This document shows, in pieces, positions 8,138 through 17,540 of a stretch of 64,000 nucleotides of DNA. The first letter of the stretch is position 1. Each line of letters opens with the position of its first letter. This DNA is from G038396625 sp038396625 (GTDB lineage Bacteria; Bacillota; Clostridia; Peptostreptococcales; Thermotaleaceae). The stretch covers positions 1,736,001-1,800,000 of the forward strand of contig CP121688.1 in assembly GCA_038396625.1 (NCBI GenBank), written 5' to 3'. The notes beneath the pieces were generated by a model. The model did not search any database and was not told the DNA's origin. It saw only the letters and a list, made by a program, of their open reading frames with translations. The position numbers were made by a program, and so were the translations under genes.

Positions 8138-8737
8138 GTGAGTGTAGTAGAAAAAAGCTTAATTGAAAAAAGTAAGCAAGGTGATATAGAAAGTTTTGAA
8201 ATATTAATAAAGGACCAGCAAAAGCTAGTTTTTAATATTGCATATAGAATGTTAGGGAATGTGGAGGACGCTAAGGATGCAGCTCAAGAAACTTTTATAA
8301 AAGCCTATAAATCCTTACATAATTTTAAAGGAACGGCTAGTTTTTCTACATGGTTGTACAGAATTGCAACCAATACATGTTTCGATGCATTAAGAAAAAG
8401 AAAAGCACAGTGTCATTATTCTTATGACAAACCTATTGAAACGGAAGAAGGACAGATTGTAAGGAATATACCCGATACACATGATTTGCCAGAAGAAATT
8501 GTGGAAAAAAGAGAGTTTAAAAAAAATATGCAGAACGCTATTCATACTTTACCGGAACATCATAGAATGGTGATTATATTAAGGGACGTTAAAGGTTTTT
8601 CTTATGAACAGATTAGTGAAATATTAGATTGTTCTCAGGGAACGGTAAAATCAAGAATTAGTAGGGCGCGAAATGCACTAAAGCATGTACTAGAAAAGGA
8701 TATGGAACTTTATAATACGGACTACGTCAATATATAG
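8138..8737 (+). CDS. ECF-family RNA polymerase sigma factor (SigW-like)
   Basis: A 199-residue extracytoplasmic-function sigma factor. Region 2 spans about residues 12-85 (NIAYRMLGNVEDAKDAAQE, then FKGTASFSTWLYRIATN), and region 4 spans about 135-190 (LPEHHRMVIILRDVKGFSY, then a helix-turn-helix with CSQGTVKSRISRAR). The start is the GTG at 8138, six bases behind AAAGGAGGGG; the longer open frame would put that ribosome site inside the gene. The next gene, 14 bases downstream, is a zinc-finger transmembrane anti-sigma factor, the standard sensor/partner pair. The upstream ECF-like promoter points to autoregulation. The inducing envelope stress is unknown. Confidence 0.92.
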   Translation: MSVVEKSLIEKSKQGDIESFEILIKDQQKLVFNIAYRMLGNVEDAKDAAQETFIKAYKSLHNFKGTASFSTWLYRIATNTCFDALRKRKAQCHYSYDKPIETEEGQIVRNIPDTHDLPEEIVEKREFKKNMQNAIHTLPEHHRMVIILRDVKGFSYEQISEILDCSQGTVKSRISRARNALKHVLEKDMELYNTDYVNI

Positions 8738-8751
8738 AAAGGAGGGATCAT

Positions 8752-10050
8752 ATGAAATGTATGGAATTAGAAGAACTAATATCTCTTTATATAGATGATA
8801 TGCTGGATGATCATAGCAAAAATATGATAGAAGCACATTTACAGGAATGTATGTCTTGTAGAACATACTATGAAGAACTTTTAGATAATATTCACTTATG
8901 CCAAGGAATAGAGATGGTTGATGTACCAGAAGACTTTGCAGAGAACTTACATGCTGCATTATTGAAAGTAGAAGAATATAAAGCACCGCAAAAAGAAAAC
9001 ACATTTAAACATGCTTTGCTGAAAAGAAAAAATAAGAAAATTAATTGGAAAGCATGGGCTTCGATGGCAGCAGTGTTGATTGTAATTGTGTTCTCTATGT
9101 CGTTTTTAAACGATATGAGAATGGGAAGTATGGAAAAGCAAGAAATGAATGCACTTGATGAGCCGAATACAATGGAGCCTATGGATGAAATGGCTCAAGA
9201 GGAAAAAATGCTAGATGGACGAATGACTTCTGAAGCAAAGATAGATTCTACCCAACAAAGGGTAATGGAGGACCAGGTCACAAACTATAGCCTAGCTACA
9301 AAAGAAGTGAGAAGTGAGATAAATCCAGGAAAAATGAATAGTAGAAAGGTGATTCAAAACGCTTTTATCTATCTTGATATAAAAAATTATGATGAGAAGC
9401 TCGATGAAATTACCCATATCGCAAATCGTACAGGGGGATATATTGAAAGTGCTAATACCCAATATAAAAATTATGACAAAGATAAACCAGAAGCGGCATT
9501 AAAAGCAGGGAATATTGTTATCCGTATACCAGAGGATAAGTTTATGGATACAGTGGAGCAAATAAAAATATTAGGGACTGTTACAAATTTTGAAATGCAA
9601 GGACAGGATATTACGAGGGAGTATAGAGATACTGTAAATCAAATAGAGAATTTAAAGATTCAAGAAAAAAGATTAAGAGAAATCATGGAGAAAACACAAA
9701 ATGTCAAAGAAATTTTAGAGGTTGAGCGAGAATTAACAAGAGTACGTGGTGAGCTGAATGAAATGACGGGAGATATTAAAAGATGGGATGATTTGGTCAA
9801 CCTTTCAACAATTCATGTATCTCTAAATGAAATCTTGTCACGAGGAAAGAATTTACAACCTGTAAATGAAAATATATGGATAAAGGCAAAACAAGGTTTT
9901 ATACAGACGACCAATGATATGATCGGATTTTTTGAAAGAGCTTTTATTGTGATGGTTAGCATTCTTCCCTTTATACTTTTCATAGGAACTATTGGGATAC
10001 CTTTTTTATGGTATATTGCGAAGAAAATCAAGAAAAAATCCATTGAATAA
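8752..10050 (+). CDS. Transmembrane anti-sigma factor with zf-HC2 and DUF4349 domains
   Basis: A 432-residue membrane protein that probably holds the upstream sigma factor inactive. The N-terminus is a zinc-binding anti-sigma domain with H29, C33 and C36 (AHLQECMSC). A membrane segment follows at about residues 101-121, then a low-complexity M/E-rich linker, then a DUF4349 domain from about residue 195 with a coiled coil around IENLKIQEKRLREIMEKT. A second membrane segment at about 398-424 and a lysine-rich tail close the protein. The two membrane spans place the DUF4349 region outside the cell, where it could act as sensor. Spacing of 14 bases to the sigma gene and AAAGGAGGG imply co-expression. 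Confidence 0.88.
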   Translation: MKCMELEELISLYIDDMLDDHSKNMIEAHLQECMSCRTYYEELLDNIHLCQGIEMVDVPEDFAENLHAALLKVEEYKAPQKENTFKHALLKRKNKKINWKAWASMAAVLIVIVFSMSFLNDMRMGSMEKQEMNALDEPNTMEPMDEMAQEEKMLDGRMTSEAKIDSTQQRVMEDQVTNYSLATKEVRSEINPGKMNSRKVIQNAFIYLDIKNYDEKLDEITHIANRTGGYIESANTQYKNYDKDKPEAALKAGNIVIRIPEDKFMDTVEQIKILGTVTNFEMQGQDITREYRDTVNQIENLKIQEKRLREIMEKTQNVKEILEVERELTRVRGELNEMTGDIKRWDDLVNLSTIHVSLNEILSRGKNLQPVNENIWIKAKQGFIQTTNDMIGFFERAFIVMVSILPFILFIGTIGIPFLWYIAKKIKKKSIE

Positions 10051-10055
10051 AGATA

Positions 10056-10090
10056 AAAAAAACAAGTCTCGGAAAAGAGGCTTGTTTTTT
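10056..10090 (+). terminator. Intrinsic terminator of the sigma/anti-sigma operon
   Basis: Stem formed by ACAAGTCTC and GAGGCTTGT (one G-U pair) around a GGAAAA loop, followed by TTTTTT. Confidence 0.8.
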
Positions 10091-10115
10091 AAAGCAGGAA
10101 TTTATAAAATAGTTA

Positions 10116-10158
10116 AGAATATAGTAAGAATAGAAATACTACTATATTCTTTTATTTT
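10116..10158 (+). terminator. Terminator-like hairpin ahead of polA
   Basis: Eleven-base-pair perfect stem (10116-10126 with 10140-10150) with a 13-base loop, followed by TTTATTTT. It may be a second terminator for the anti-sigma operon or lie in the polA leader; no clear polA promoter separates the two options. Confidence 0.5.
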
Positions 10159-10208
10159 GGGTAGTATATAGGTAAGCTGCCATATAAGTGCTAAAGGAGT
10201 GAGTTAGC

Positions 10209-12878
10209 TTGGAAGATAAGAAAATTGTGATCATAGACGGAAATAGTCTTATAAACAGAACTTTCTATGCACTGCCATTATTATCAACAAAGGATGGCGT
10301 ATATACGAATGCAGTCTATGGTTTTGTAAATGTATTGTATAAAATATTTGAAGATTATGCACCAGATTATATTACTGTAGCTTTTGATAGAAAGGCACCT
10401 ACTTTTAGACATAAAGCCTTTGATGAATATAAAGCAGGTAGAAAAAAAATGCCTTCGGAGTTAGCGCAGCAATTGCCTATTTTGAAAGAAGTATTAGACG
10501 CATTTAATATTCATAGAGTAGAAATTGATGGATTTGAAGCAGATGATTTAATCGGTACTTTGGTAAAATTCTGTGAAGAGAAGAATGTTGTTCCTATTGT
10601 CATTACAGGAGATAAAGATGCGCTTCAACTGGCTTCGAACAAAACAAAGATCCTTATTACTAAAAAAGGTATTAGCTCCTTAGAAGCTTACGATGAAAAT
10701 GGAGTGCTAGAAAGATATGAAGTAACACCAAAACAATTTATTGATTTAAAAGGTTTAATGGGTGATAAGTCTGATAATATTCCTGGCGTCCCTGGAATCG
10801 GTGAGAAAACAGCGATTAAGCTGATAAAAGAATTTGGCAGTATAGAAAATCTGCTCAATAATATGGATCATATATCCAGTGAAAAATTAAAGGATAAAAT
10901 AGCAACATATAGGGAACAAGCTGTTTTAAGTAAAAAATTAGCGACCATTATGGTGGATGTGCCCGTTGAAATATCTTTAGAAGAGCTTAAACTAGAGACA
11001 CCGAATACCGATGCGTTATTAACTTTATTTAATCGATTAGAGTTTCGTAAACTAATTGAAAAACTAAAAGGAAATGAAGAGAAAGAAGAAGATCAGACAA
11101 AGGCTTGTGATATACAAGTTATTGATTCAATAGAAGCATTAAAACCAGTTAAAGAAAAAATAAAGAATCATGGAAGCTTTTACTTGAAGGTATTTCATGA
11201 CGGAAAAGATATAAGAAATGATCCTGTTTTAGGTATCAGCATTATGATAAATGAAAAAGAAAGCTATTTTATGGATACACAGCATAATACCAATATCATT
11301 CATAACTTGAAAGATGTTTTTGAAGATGGTACCATTAAAAAGTATGGCCATCAAATTAAAAAAGACATTCTTGCTCTAAGGCAATATGATATTTCGATGA
11401 ATGGAATAGCTTTTGATTCTGCAATCGCATTATATCTGATAGATCCAACACGAACAAACTATGAGGTTAATGATATTGCGGCAGAATATTTGAATGAAAT
11501 GATTCCTAGCGAAGAAGAGGTTTTTGGGAAAGGAAAAACAAAAACTACTTATGCTGAGATAGCACAGGAAAAACTGATGAGATACGGGTATAACTGGTGC
11601 GATACAGTTCGAAAGTCAAAAGATCTATTCATTAAGCAAATAAAGGAATACGAACTCGAGCAATTATATTATGAAGTTGAACTGCCTTTAATTGAAGTAT
11701 TAGCAGACATGGAATTTCGAGGGTTTATGGTAGATAGAAGCATGCTTGATACATTAGGACAAGAACTAGATAAGAAAATAGGATGTTTAACAGCAGAAAT
11801 ATTCCAAGAAGCTGGTGAAGAATTCAATATTAATTCTACAAAGCAATTAGGAGCAATTTTATTTGATAAATTAGGTCTTCCTGCCATAAAGAAAACAAAA
11901 ACAGGTTACTCTACGAATATAGAGGTTTTAGAAAAACTACATGATAAGCATAGCATTATTCCCAAAATTATTGAATACCGACAGTTGGTTAAACTTAAAT
12001 CTACGTATATAGATGGTTTGATTGGAGTAATCAACAGTACAACCAATAAAATTCATTCTAGTTTTAATCAGACCGTTACAGCTACAGGAAGAATAAGCAG
12101 TACCGAACCGAATTTGCAAAATATACCAATCAAGCTTGAAATAGGTAGAGAGATCCGAAAAGTTTTTGTACCTGAAAATGAAGATTATGCGCTTCTAGAT
12201 GCGGACTATTCTCAAATTGAATTAAGAGTATTAGCACATATTTCACAGGATCAGCATTTGATAGAAGCATTTGATCAAGGACAGGATATTCATACGGCTA
12301 CTGCCTCTAAAGTGTTTAATGTGCCAATTGATGAAGTCACGTCTTTACAAAGAAGTAGAGCAAAAGCTGTCAACTTTGGGATCGTATACGGTATTAGCGA
12401 TTATGGATTATCAGAAAATTTACATATTACCAAAAAAGAAGCCCAGAAATATATTGATGAGTATTTTAGTCAATATGATGGAGTCAGGGAATATATGGAA
12501 AATGTTGTAAAAGAAGGAAAAGAGAAAGGTTTTGTAACAACGCTTTTAAAGCGCAGAAGATATATTCCTGAATTAAAATCTAAAAATTTTAATGTGCGTT
12601 CCTTTGGAGAACGAACAGCTATGAATACGCCTATACAGGGAAGTGCAGCAGATATTATAAAAATTGCCATGATAAGAGTATACAAGGAATTAAGAGATAA
12701 AGGATTACGATCAAAACTCATTCTTCAAGTACACGATGAATTAGTTGTAGAAGCACATAAAGATGAAATTGAAATAGTGAAAGAAATTGTGCGTCATGAG
12801 ATGGAACATGCCATTCACTTGGATGTTCTGCTAAAAGTAGATATGAATATAGGTAATAATTGGTACAATGCAAAATAA
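10209..12878 (+). CDS. polA: DNA polymerase I
   Basis: An 889-residue family A polymerase for Okazaki-fragment processing and repair. The 5' nuclease domain covers about residues 1-290 (DGNSLINRTFYALP, GFEADDLIGT, GDKSDNIPGVPGIGEKTA). The middle domain, about 300-490, has the exonuclease fold but lacks the DxE metal motif at its start, so proofreading is probably absent, as in Bacillus Pol I. The polymerase domain has motif A DADYSQIELR (D663), motif B RSRAKAVNFGIVYG and motif C VHDELVVE near residue 840. The start is TTG, seven bases after AAAGGAGTGA. coaE and a lytic transglycosylase follow closely, probably as one operon. Confidence 0.98.
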   Translation: MEDKKIVIIDGNSLINRTFYALPLLSTKDGVYTNAVYGFVNVLYKIFEDYAPDYITVAFDRKAPTFRHKAFDEYKAGRKKMPSELAQQLPILKEVLDAFNIHRVEIDGFEADDLIGTLVKFCEEKNVVPIVITGDKDALQLASNKTKILITKKGISSLEAYDENGVLERYEVTPKQFIDLKGLMGDKSDNIPGVPGIGEKTAIKLIKEFGSIENLLNNMDHISSEKLKDKIATYREQAVLSKKLATIMVDVPVEISLEELKLETPNTDALLTLFNRLEFRKLIEKLKGNEEKEEDQTKACDIQVIDSIEALKPVKEKIKNHGSFYLKVFHDGKDIRNDPVLGISIMINEKESYFMDTQHNTNIIHNLKDVFEDGTIKKYGHQIKKDILALRQYDISMNGIAFDSAIALYLIDPTRTNYEVNDIAAEYLNEMIPSEEEVFGKGKTKTTYAEIAQEKLMRYGYNWCDTVRKSKDLFIKQIKEYELEQLYYEVELPLIEVLADMEFRGFMVDRSMLDTLGQELDKKIGCLTAEIFQEAGEEFNINSTKQLGAILFDKLGLPAIKKTKTGYSTNIEVLEKLHDKHSIIPKIIEYRQLVKLKSTYIDGLIGVINSTTNKIHSSFNQTVTATGRISSTEPNLQNIPIKLEIGREIRKVFVPENEDYALLDADYSQIELRVLAHISQDQHLIEAFDQGQDIHTATASKVFNVPIDEVTSLQRSRAKAVNFGIVYGISDYGLSENLHITKKEAQKYIDEYFSQYDGVREYMENVVKEGKEKGFVTTLLKRRRYIPELKSKNFNVRSFGERTAMNTPIQGSAADIIKIAMIRVYKELRDKGLRSKLILQVHDELVVEAHKDEIEIVKEIVRHEMEHAIHLDVLLKVDMNIGNNWYNAK

Positions 12879-12894
12879 TGAAAGGAAGTATTGT

Positions 12895-13506
12895 ATGAAA
12901 ATTATTGGACTTACAGGAGGAATTGCTTCTGGAAAGAGTACTGTTTCAGGGATGTTGAGGGAATTGGAGATTCCCGTTATAGATGCGGATAAAATAGCAA
13001 GAGAAATTGTTGCAGTAGGTAAGCCTGCTTTAAAAGAAATAGAGGTAGCTTTTGGTAAAGATGTCATCCATCAAGATGGAAGTCTAAACAGAGAACAGCT
13101 AGGTAAAATTGTTTTTTCAGATAAGGAGAAACTAAAAAACTTAAATGAGATTACTCACAGAAGAATAATTAAAGAAATTTTAAATAGAATAGAAATGTAT
13201 AGAGAAAAATCTATAGATCCTGTTATAATTATAGATGCAGCTTTACTGATTGAAACAGGAATTAAAGACTTAGTAGATGAGATATGGGTTGTGCTGACTG
13301 ACGAAAATACACAATTAAAACGATTAATGGAGCGAGACAAAATGAGTGCAGAGGAAGGGTTAAAAAGAATACGGTCTCAAATGACTGTAGAAGAAAAAAA
13401 GAAATATGCTGATGAAATTATTGATAACAATCATGATTTAAAGCATTTAAAAAGGCAGGTAACAAGTAAACTTAGTAAAGTGAATTGCCATTTGTCGGAG
13501 GGATAG
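12895..13506 (+). CDS. coaE: Dephospho-CoA kinase
   Basis: A 203-residue kinase catalysing the last step of CoA synthesis, phosphorylation of the 3'-hydroxyl of dephospho-CoA. The P-loop is LTGGIASGKST at the N-terminus, followed by VIDADKIARE, the usual acceptor-side motif, and IDAALLIE. The ATG at 12895 has AAAGGAAG upstream and puts the P-loop at the normal distance; the longer open frame has no ribosome site. It starts 17 bases after polA, a common Firmicute arrangement. Confidence 0.96.
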   Translation: MKIIGLTGGIASGKSTVSGMLRELEIPVIDADKIAREIVAVGKPALKEIEVAFGKDVIHQDGSLNREQLGKIVFSDKEKLKNLNEITHRRIIKEILNRIEMYREKSIDPVIIIDAALLIETGIKDLVDEIWVVLTDENTQLKRLMERDKMSAEEGLKRIRSQMTVEEKKKYADEIIDNNHDLKHLKRQVTSKLSKVNCHLSEG

Positions 13507-13508
13507 TA

Positions 13509-14078
13509 TTGATTTTAATGGATCTAAAAAAATATAGAACACTTATCATAGTAATTATTATTGTTATGGGGATTGGAATAATGCTTAACAATTCCAATTG
13601 GTTATTAAAAATGATATATCCTATCCATTATGAAGAAATTATTAACAAATATGCCACAGAATATAATTTAGATCCTTATTTTGTAGCGGCAATTATTAGA
13701 GTAGAAAGCAAATTTAATGAAAAAGCTCAGTCTAGTAAAAATGCCCGAGGATTAATGCAAATAGCTTCTATAACAGGAAAATGGGCTTCGGAGGAATTAA
13801 ATATTGACAATTACACCGAAGAAATGTTATTTGTACCAGATACGAATATTAGAATAGGATGTTGGTATTTGAACAAATTAAGGAAAGAATTTGCAGGAAA
13901 CGTGCAACTTATTCTTGCTGCATATAATGGTGGAAGTGGGAATGTTAGTAAATGGCTTAAAGATACGAGATATAGTCAGGATGGAAAAACGCTAAAGGAC
14001 ATTCCTTTTCCTGAGACGAAATTATATGTAGAGAAGGTAGTGAAAAATTATAAAATTTATAAAATAATATATAGATAG
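13509..14078 (+). CDS. Membrane-anchored soluble lytic transglycosylase (SLT domain)
   Basis: A 189-residue peptidoglycan lytic transglycosylase that cleaves between MurNAc and GlcNAc. An N-terminal membrane segment (TLIIVIIIVMGIGIML, residues about 11-27) is followed by the SLT catalytic domain with the catalytic Glu in RVESKFNEKA, then NARGLMQI and AAYNGGSGNV, and ends near PETKLYVEKV. The start is probably the TTG at 13509, six bases after GGAGGG; the ATG at 13518 is the alternative. It begins just after the coaE stop, giving a polA-coaE-slt order seen in related clostridia. Confidence 0.9.
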   Translation: MILMDLKKYRTLIIVIIIVMGIGIMLNNSNWLLKMIYPIHYEEIINKYATEYNLDPYFVAAIIRVESKFNEKAQSSKNARGLMQIASITGKWASEELNIDNYTEEMLFVPDTNIRIGCWYLNKLRKEFAGNVQLILAAYNGGSGNVSKWLKDTRYSQDGKTLKDIPFPETKLYVEKVVKNYKIYKIIYR

Positions 14079-14112
14079 CAGCATGATTTATACTGTTATC
14101 TATATAATTTTT
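14069..14112 (+). terminator. Terminator of the polA-coaE-slt operon
   Basis: Thirteen-pair stem (14069-14081 with 14093-14105, one G-U) overlapping the last codons and stop of the transglycosylase gene, followed by AATTTTTAC. Confidence 0.65.
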
Positions 14113-14244
14113 ACATAAGCAATTTGAGGATTTTATTGAACAAATATAGTAAGTCATTTATAATAATTATGGCAATAAACATCATTTTTTATTTCCAGTA
14201 TCCATAGATTGCTTAAAAATAAAGTATTCTATAGGAGAAAAACG

Positions 14245-14742
14245 ATGAATCAAGGGTATTTGTGTAGTATAACTTTGTTGATTTTATTAGCTTTGGCAAT
14301 ATTGGGAAAAAACAATTCCTTAGCAATATCCGTAAGTGGACTAATTTTTTTTCTATTATTAAGTCAGATGGATGGGGAAATGCAGAAGTTTTCTCATACC
14401 ATATTAATTTTTCTAGATAAATATGGACTGACAATAGGTGTCATAATATTAATGATGGGTGTATTAGCTCCATTTGCATTAGGAAGTTCAGACATACTCT
14501 CTATGCTAAGTAGCTTTAAAACATATAAGGGTGTCATAGGGATACTTGCAGGCATATGTGTAGCTATCTTCGGTGCGCGTGGAGGATATTTGCTTGAACA
14601 GGAGCCTGAAATAGTAACCTCTGTAGTTATAGGCACCGTATTAGGAATTGTGGCTTTTAAAGGTTATCCTGTAGGCCCGTTGATAGGCTCAGGAATAGCA
14701 TATTTTATGATCTACATAGCAGAAATATTCATCAAAAAATAG
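14245..14742 (+). CDS. DUF441 integral membrane protein (YtwI-like)
   Basis: A 165-residue highly hydrophobic protein matching the DUF441 family, with four or five membrane segments at about residues 5-25, 35-50, 65-90, 100-118 and 130-160. Glycine-rich GVLAPFALG and VIGTVLGIVAFKGYPVGPLIGSG are characteristic of the family as I recall it. The function is unknown. The ATG at 14245 has TAGGAGAAA upstream. It is 16 bases from the nicotinate phosphoribosyltransferase gene and probably co-transcribed with it. Confidence 0.85.
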   Translation: MNQGYLCSITLLILLALAILGKNNSLAISVSGLIFFLLLSQMDGEMQKFSHTILIFLDKYGLTIGVIILMMGVLAPFALGSSDILSMLSSFKTYKGVIGILAGICVAIFGARGGYLLEQEPEIVTSVVIGTVLGIVAFKGYPVGPLIGSGIAYFMIYIAEIFIKK

Positions 14743-14758
14743 AAGGGAAAGTGATGAA

Positions 14759-15793
14759 ATGAAACATATGACAAGCCTTGAAGACATTAAAGACATAACA
14801 ATAGAGAAGGAAAGGTTGATGCATGCAAGCACCCATGAAGAGATATTAACAGGTTTAACGACAGATGTTTATTTCTTAAGAACCTTGGATATTTTAAAAT
14901 CAATGAATTTAGACGATCAAGTAGTTACAGCAGAAATCTTTGCAAGAAAACCTGGAATTTGTGTAGGTGTTGAAGAAGTAAAAAATATGCTAAAAGACAA
15001 GGATGTAGAAGTATGGGCTGTGGATGAAGGAGAATCCTTTGAAGCCAAAGATACTTTAGTAAGAATTAAAGGTCCTTATAAGGAATTTGGTGTTTTTGAA
15101 ACAGCTATGTTGGGAAGTTTAGCAAGTGCTAGTGGATGGGCTACGGCAGCAAGAGATGTAAAAGTAGCTTGTGGAGAAAAAACTTTTTTATGCTTTGGTG
15201 CTAGACATGTACACCCTGCAGTTGCACCAGTTATGGAGAGAGCAGCTGTAATTGGTGGCGCCAATGGTGCCAGTTGTGTATTGGCTGCAAAGCTATTAAA
15301 CATAGAAGCTTCTGGAACATTACCCCATGCAGCAATACTGATTGCAGGGGACACTCTGGAAGTAGCACAGGTATACAATAACTTAATGCCAGATAGTCAT
15401 AAAAGAATTGTACTGGTAGATACATTTAAGGATGAAGTAGAAGAAAGTTTAAGAATTGCAAAAGCTTTAGGAGACAAGCTATTTGCTATAAGACTAGACA
15501 CCCCAAGTGAAAGAGGGGGAGTAACACCATATCTTGTCAAAGAATTAAGAGCGAAACTAGATATTCATGGGTATCAGCATGTGAAAATATTTGTATCTGG
15601 AGGACTTACTCCTGAGAAAATTAAGATGTTATCTGAAGCTGGAGCCGATTCTTTTGGTGTAGGAAGCTATATTTCAGGAGCTTCAGCAATTGATATGACC
15701 ATGGATATCAAAGAAGTTGGTGGAAAGCCTGTTGCAAAACGAGGTAGAATTCCAGGACTAATAAAAAATAATAAACTTAAAAGAATTCTTTAA
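14759..15793 (+). CDS. Nicotinate phosphoribosyltransferase (short form)
   Basis: A 344-residue enzyme of the nicotinate phosphoribosyltransferase family (COG1488), which joins nicotinate to PRPP with ATP to give nicotinate mononucleotide for NAD salvage. Recognisable pieces are FGARHVHPAVAPVMERAA, the phosphate-binding RLDTPSERGG and VSGGLTPEKI, arranged on a TIM-barrel core. It is the short clostridial/archaeal form rather than the longer PncB of E. coli. AGAAGGGAAAG lies upstream of the ATG. Quinolinate phosphoribosyltransferase (NadC) shares the fold but not the HPAVAP region, so I consider that less likely. Confidence 0.85.
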   Translation: MKHMTSLEDIKDITIEKERLMHASTHEEILTGLTTDVYFLRTLDILKSMNLDDQVVTAEIFARKPGICVGVEEVKNMLKDKDVEVWAVDEGESFEAKDTLVRIKGPYKEFGVFETAMLGSLASASGWATAARDVKVACGEKTFLCFGARHVHPAVAPVMERAAVIGGANGASCVLAAKLLNIEASGTLPHAAILIAGDTLEVAQVYNNLMPDSHKRIVLVDTFKDEVEESLRIAKALGDKLFAIRLDTPSERGGVTPYLVKELRAKLDIHGYQHVKIFVSGGLTPEKIKMLSEAGADSFGVGSYISGASAIDMTMDIKEVGGKPVAKRGRIPGLIKNNKLKRIL

Positions 15794-15852
15794 ATTCTTT
15801 TGTTTGAATGAATTGTAAGCACACCCAAAATCCATATGGAGTGATGGCATTG

Positions 15853-17475
15853 ATGAGCGTAAAAAGAATTTCTTATTATCTAGGTATTTTTCTAATGATT
15901 ATTATATTATCAGGATGTATGAGTGAGAAGGAAGAAATCCAAAAGATAGAGCAGGATAATTTAGAAGCTGAAATGCCTAAATTAGGTGGAGAATTAAGAT
16001 TACCTATTATTCAGTTTGACACATTAAATCCTATAATCAATACCAACAAAAGTGTTTACTATCTAAATATGTTAATTTATGATGGATTGGTAAAATTAGA
16101 TAAGGATTTGAATGCTCAGCCAGCATTGGCAAAATCTTGGACATCAACGGAGGATGGGTATGTTTGGATATTTGATCTAAGGACTGATGTCACTTGGCAT
16201 GATGGGAAAGCTTTTTCAGCAGAGGATGTGAAATTTACAATAGATAGCCTTAAAAAGAGTATTGGCAATGAAAATGAATCTGTTTATGCTATATATGTAA
16301 AGCATATAGCAGGGGTACAAGTCATGCAATCAGATAAAATTATGATTCGTTTTGACAATGCTATAGACAATTCCATAGAAATGTTTACCTTCCCTATCAT
16401 TCCTAAACACCAATTTAGAGACGAAAAAGACGTTTATGAGACAGTACACTTGAACCCTATTGGGACAGGAGCCTACAGAGTAAATAAATATGAAAAGTTT
16501 AAAAATATTCAGCTGCAGGTGAATGAGAATTATTGGGGGGATAAGCCCTATATCTCTTCTATTATAGCTGCTAGAGTGCCAGACAAAGAAGCAGCATTAA
16601 CTTCTGTGGAAGCAAACGAAGCAGATGTTGCAGAGGCAAATCATTTTGACTGGGAAAAATATAGTGGAGATAAAACATTAAGAATTTATGAATATATAAC
16701 ACAAGAATATGAGTATTTGGCATTTAATTTGAATCGCCCTATTACAGGACAAAAAAATATAAGAAAGGCCTTGGCCTATGGCATCGATAGACATGAAGTC
16801 ATTGATGAGGTGTATTTGGGACATGCCACTGTTACAGACATTCCGATTTATCCCAAAAGCTATTTATATAAAGAAGAAGAAAATCGCTTTGGTAAAGATG
16901 TATTAAAAGCCACAAATTTTCTTATGGAACTGGGATGGGAAAATAAAGATGAGGATCCTTGGGTAGAGAATGATAAAAACCAAGAATTAAATCTTCGTTT
17001 GCTTGTAAATGAAGAGAATTTACAAAGGGTAAAGGTAGCAGAAATGATTGCTGAACAATTAGGTCAGATAGGCATTCATATCGTTGTAGATAAAGTAGGA
17101 TGGGAAGAATATCAAAGAAAAATGTTTGCAAATAGCTTTGACATTGTTTTAGGAGGGTGGAAACTTTCAAACATTCCAGATTTGAGATTCTTTCTACATT
17201 CAAGTTATATAGGCAATACAAACTTTGCAAGTTATAAAAGTCAAGAGATGGATCAGTTACTAAATGAAGCATTGATGGCCAAAAACGTAAAAGAAAAAGA
17301 AAAAAAATATCAACAAATTCAACAGGTGTTCTTAGAAGACTTACCTTATTTTAGCTTGTATTTTAAAAACAATGCGATTATAGCTAAAGAGCATATAAAA
17401 GGAGAAATCATGCCTTTACCATTCAATATATATCATAATATTGAAAAGTGGCATATTGAAGATAAAGAAAAATAA
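15853..17475 (+). CDS. Extracellular solute-binding lipoprotein, family 5 (oligopeptide/nickel type)
   Basis: A 540-residue lipoprotein that delivers substrate, usually peptides, to an ABC importer. The signal peptide ends in LSGC, with the lipidated Cys at residue 22. The SBP_bac_5 domain shows the family signature in LAKSWTSTEDGYVWIFDLR and VTWHDGKAFSAEDVKFTIDSLK. I chose the ATG at 15853, nine bases after TGGAGTG; the longer open frame has no signal-peptide-like start. No permease or ATPase genes are adjacent, so it is an orphan binding protein that must work with a transporter encoded elsewhere. A strong terminator follows. Confidence 0.9.
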   Translation: MSVKRISYYLGIFLMIIILSGCMSEKEEIQKIEQDNLEAEMPKLGGELRLPIIQFDTLNPIINTNKSVYYLNMLIYDGLVKLDKDLNAQPALAKSWTSTEDGYVWIFDLRTDVTWHDGKAFSAEDVKFTIDSLKKSIGNENESVYAIYVKHIAGVQVMQSDKIMIRFDNAIDNSIEMFTFPIIPKHQFRDEKDVYETVHLNPIGTGAYRVNKYEKFKNIQLQVNENYWGDKPYISSIIAARVPDKEAALTSVEANEADVAEANHFDWEKYSGDKTLRIYEYITQEYEYLAFNLNRPITGQKNIRKALAYGIDRHEVIDEVYLGHATVTDIPIYPKSYLYKEEENRFGKDVLKATNFLMELGWENKDEDPWVENDKNQELNLRLLVNEENLQRVKVAEMIAEQLGQIGIHIVVDKVGWEEYQRKMFANSFDIVLGGWKLSNIPDLRFFLHSSYIGNTNFASYKSQEMDQLLNEALMAKNVKEKEKKYQQIQQVFLEDLPYFSLYFKNNAIIAKEHIKGEIMPLPFNIYHNIEKWHIEDKEK

Positions 17476-17485
17476 CATAAGAGAT

Positions 17486-17540
17486 AAAAAAGTCAATATT
17501 GGTTTAAAAAACTTATACTAAGATCAATATTGACTTTTTT
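17486..17540 (+). terminator. Intrinsic terminator after the solute-binding protein
   Basis: Sixteen-base-pair perfect stem, AAAAAAGTCAATATTG (17486-17501) with its complement at 17525-17540, and a 23-base loop. The right arm ends in TTTTTT. Confidence 0.85.

Noticed and set aside
10209..12878. Proofreading activity in DNA polymerase I
   Set aside because: The DxE motif expected at the start of the 3'-5' exonuclease domain is not present, so I treat the domain as structural only.
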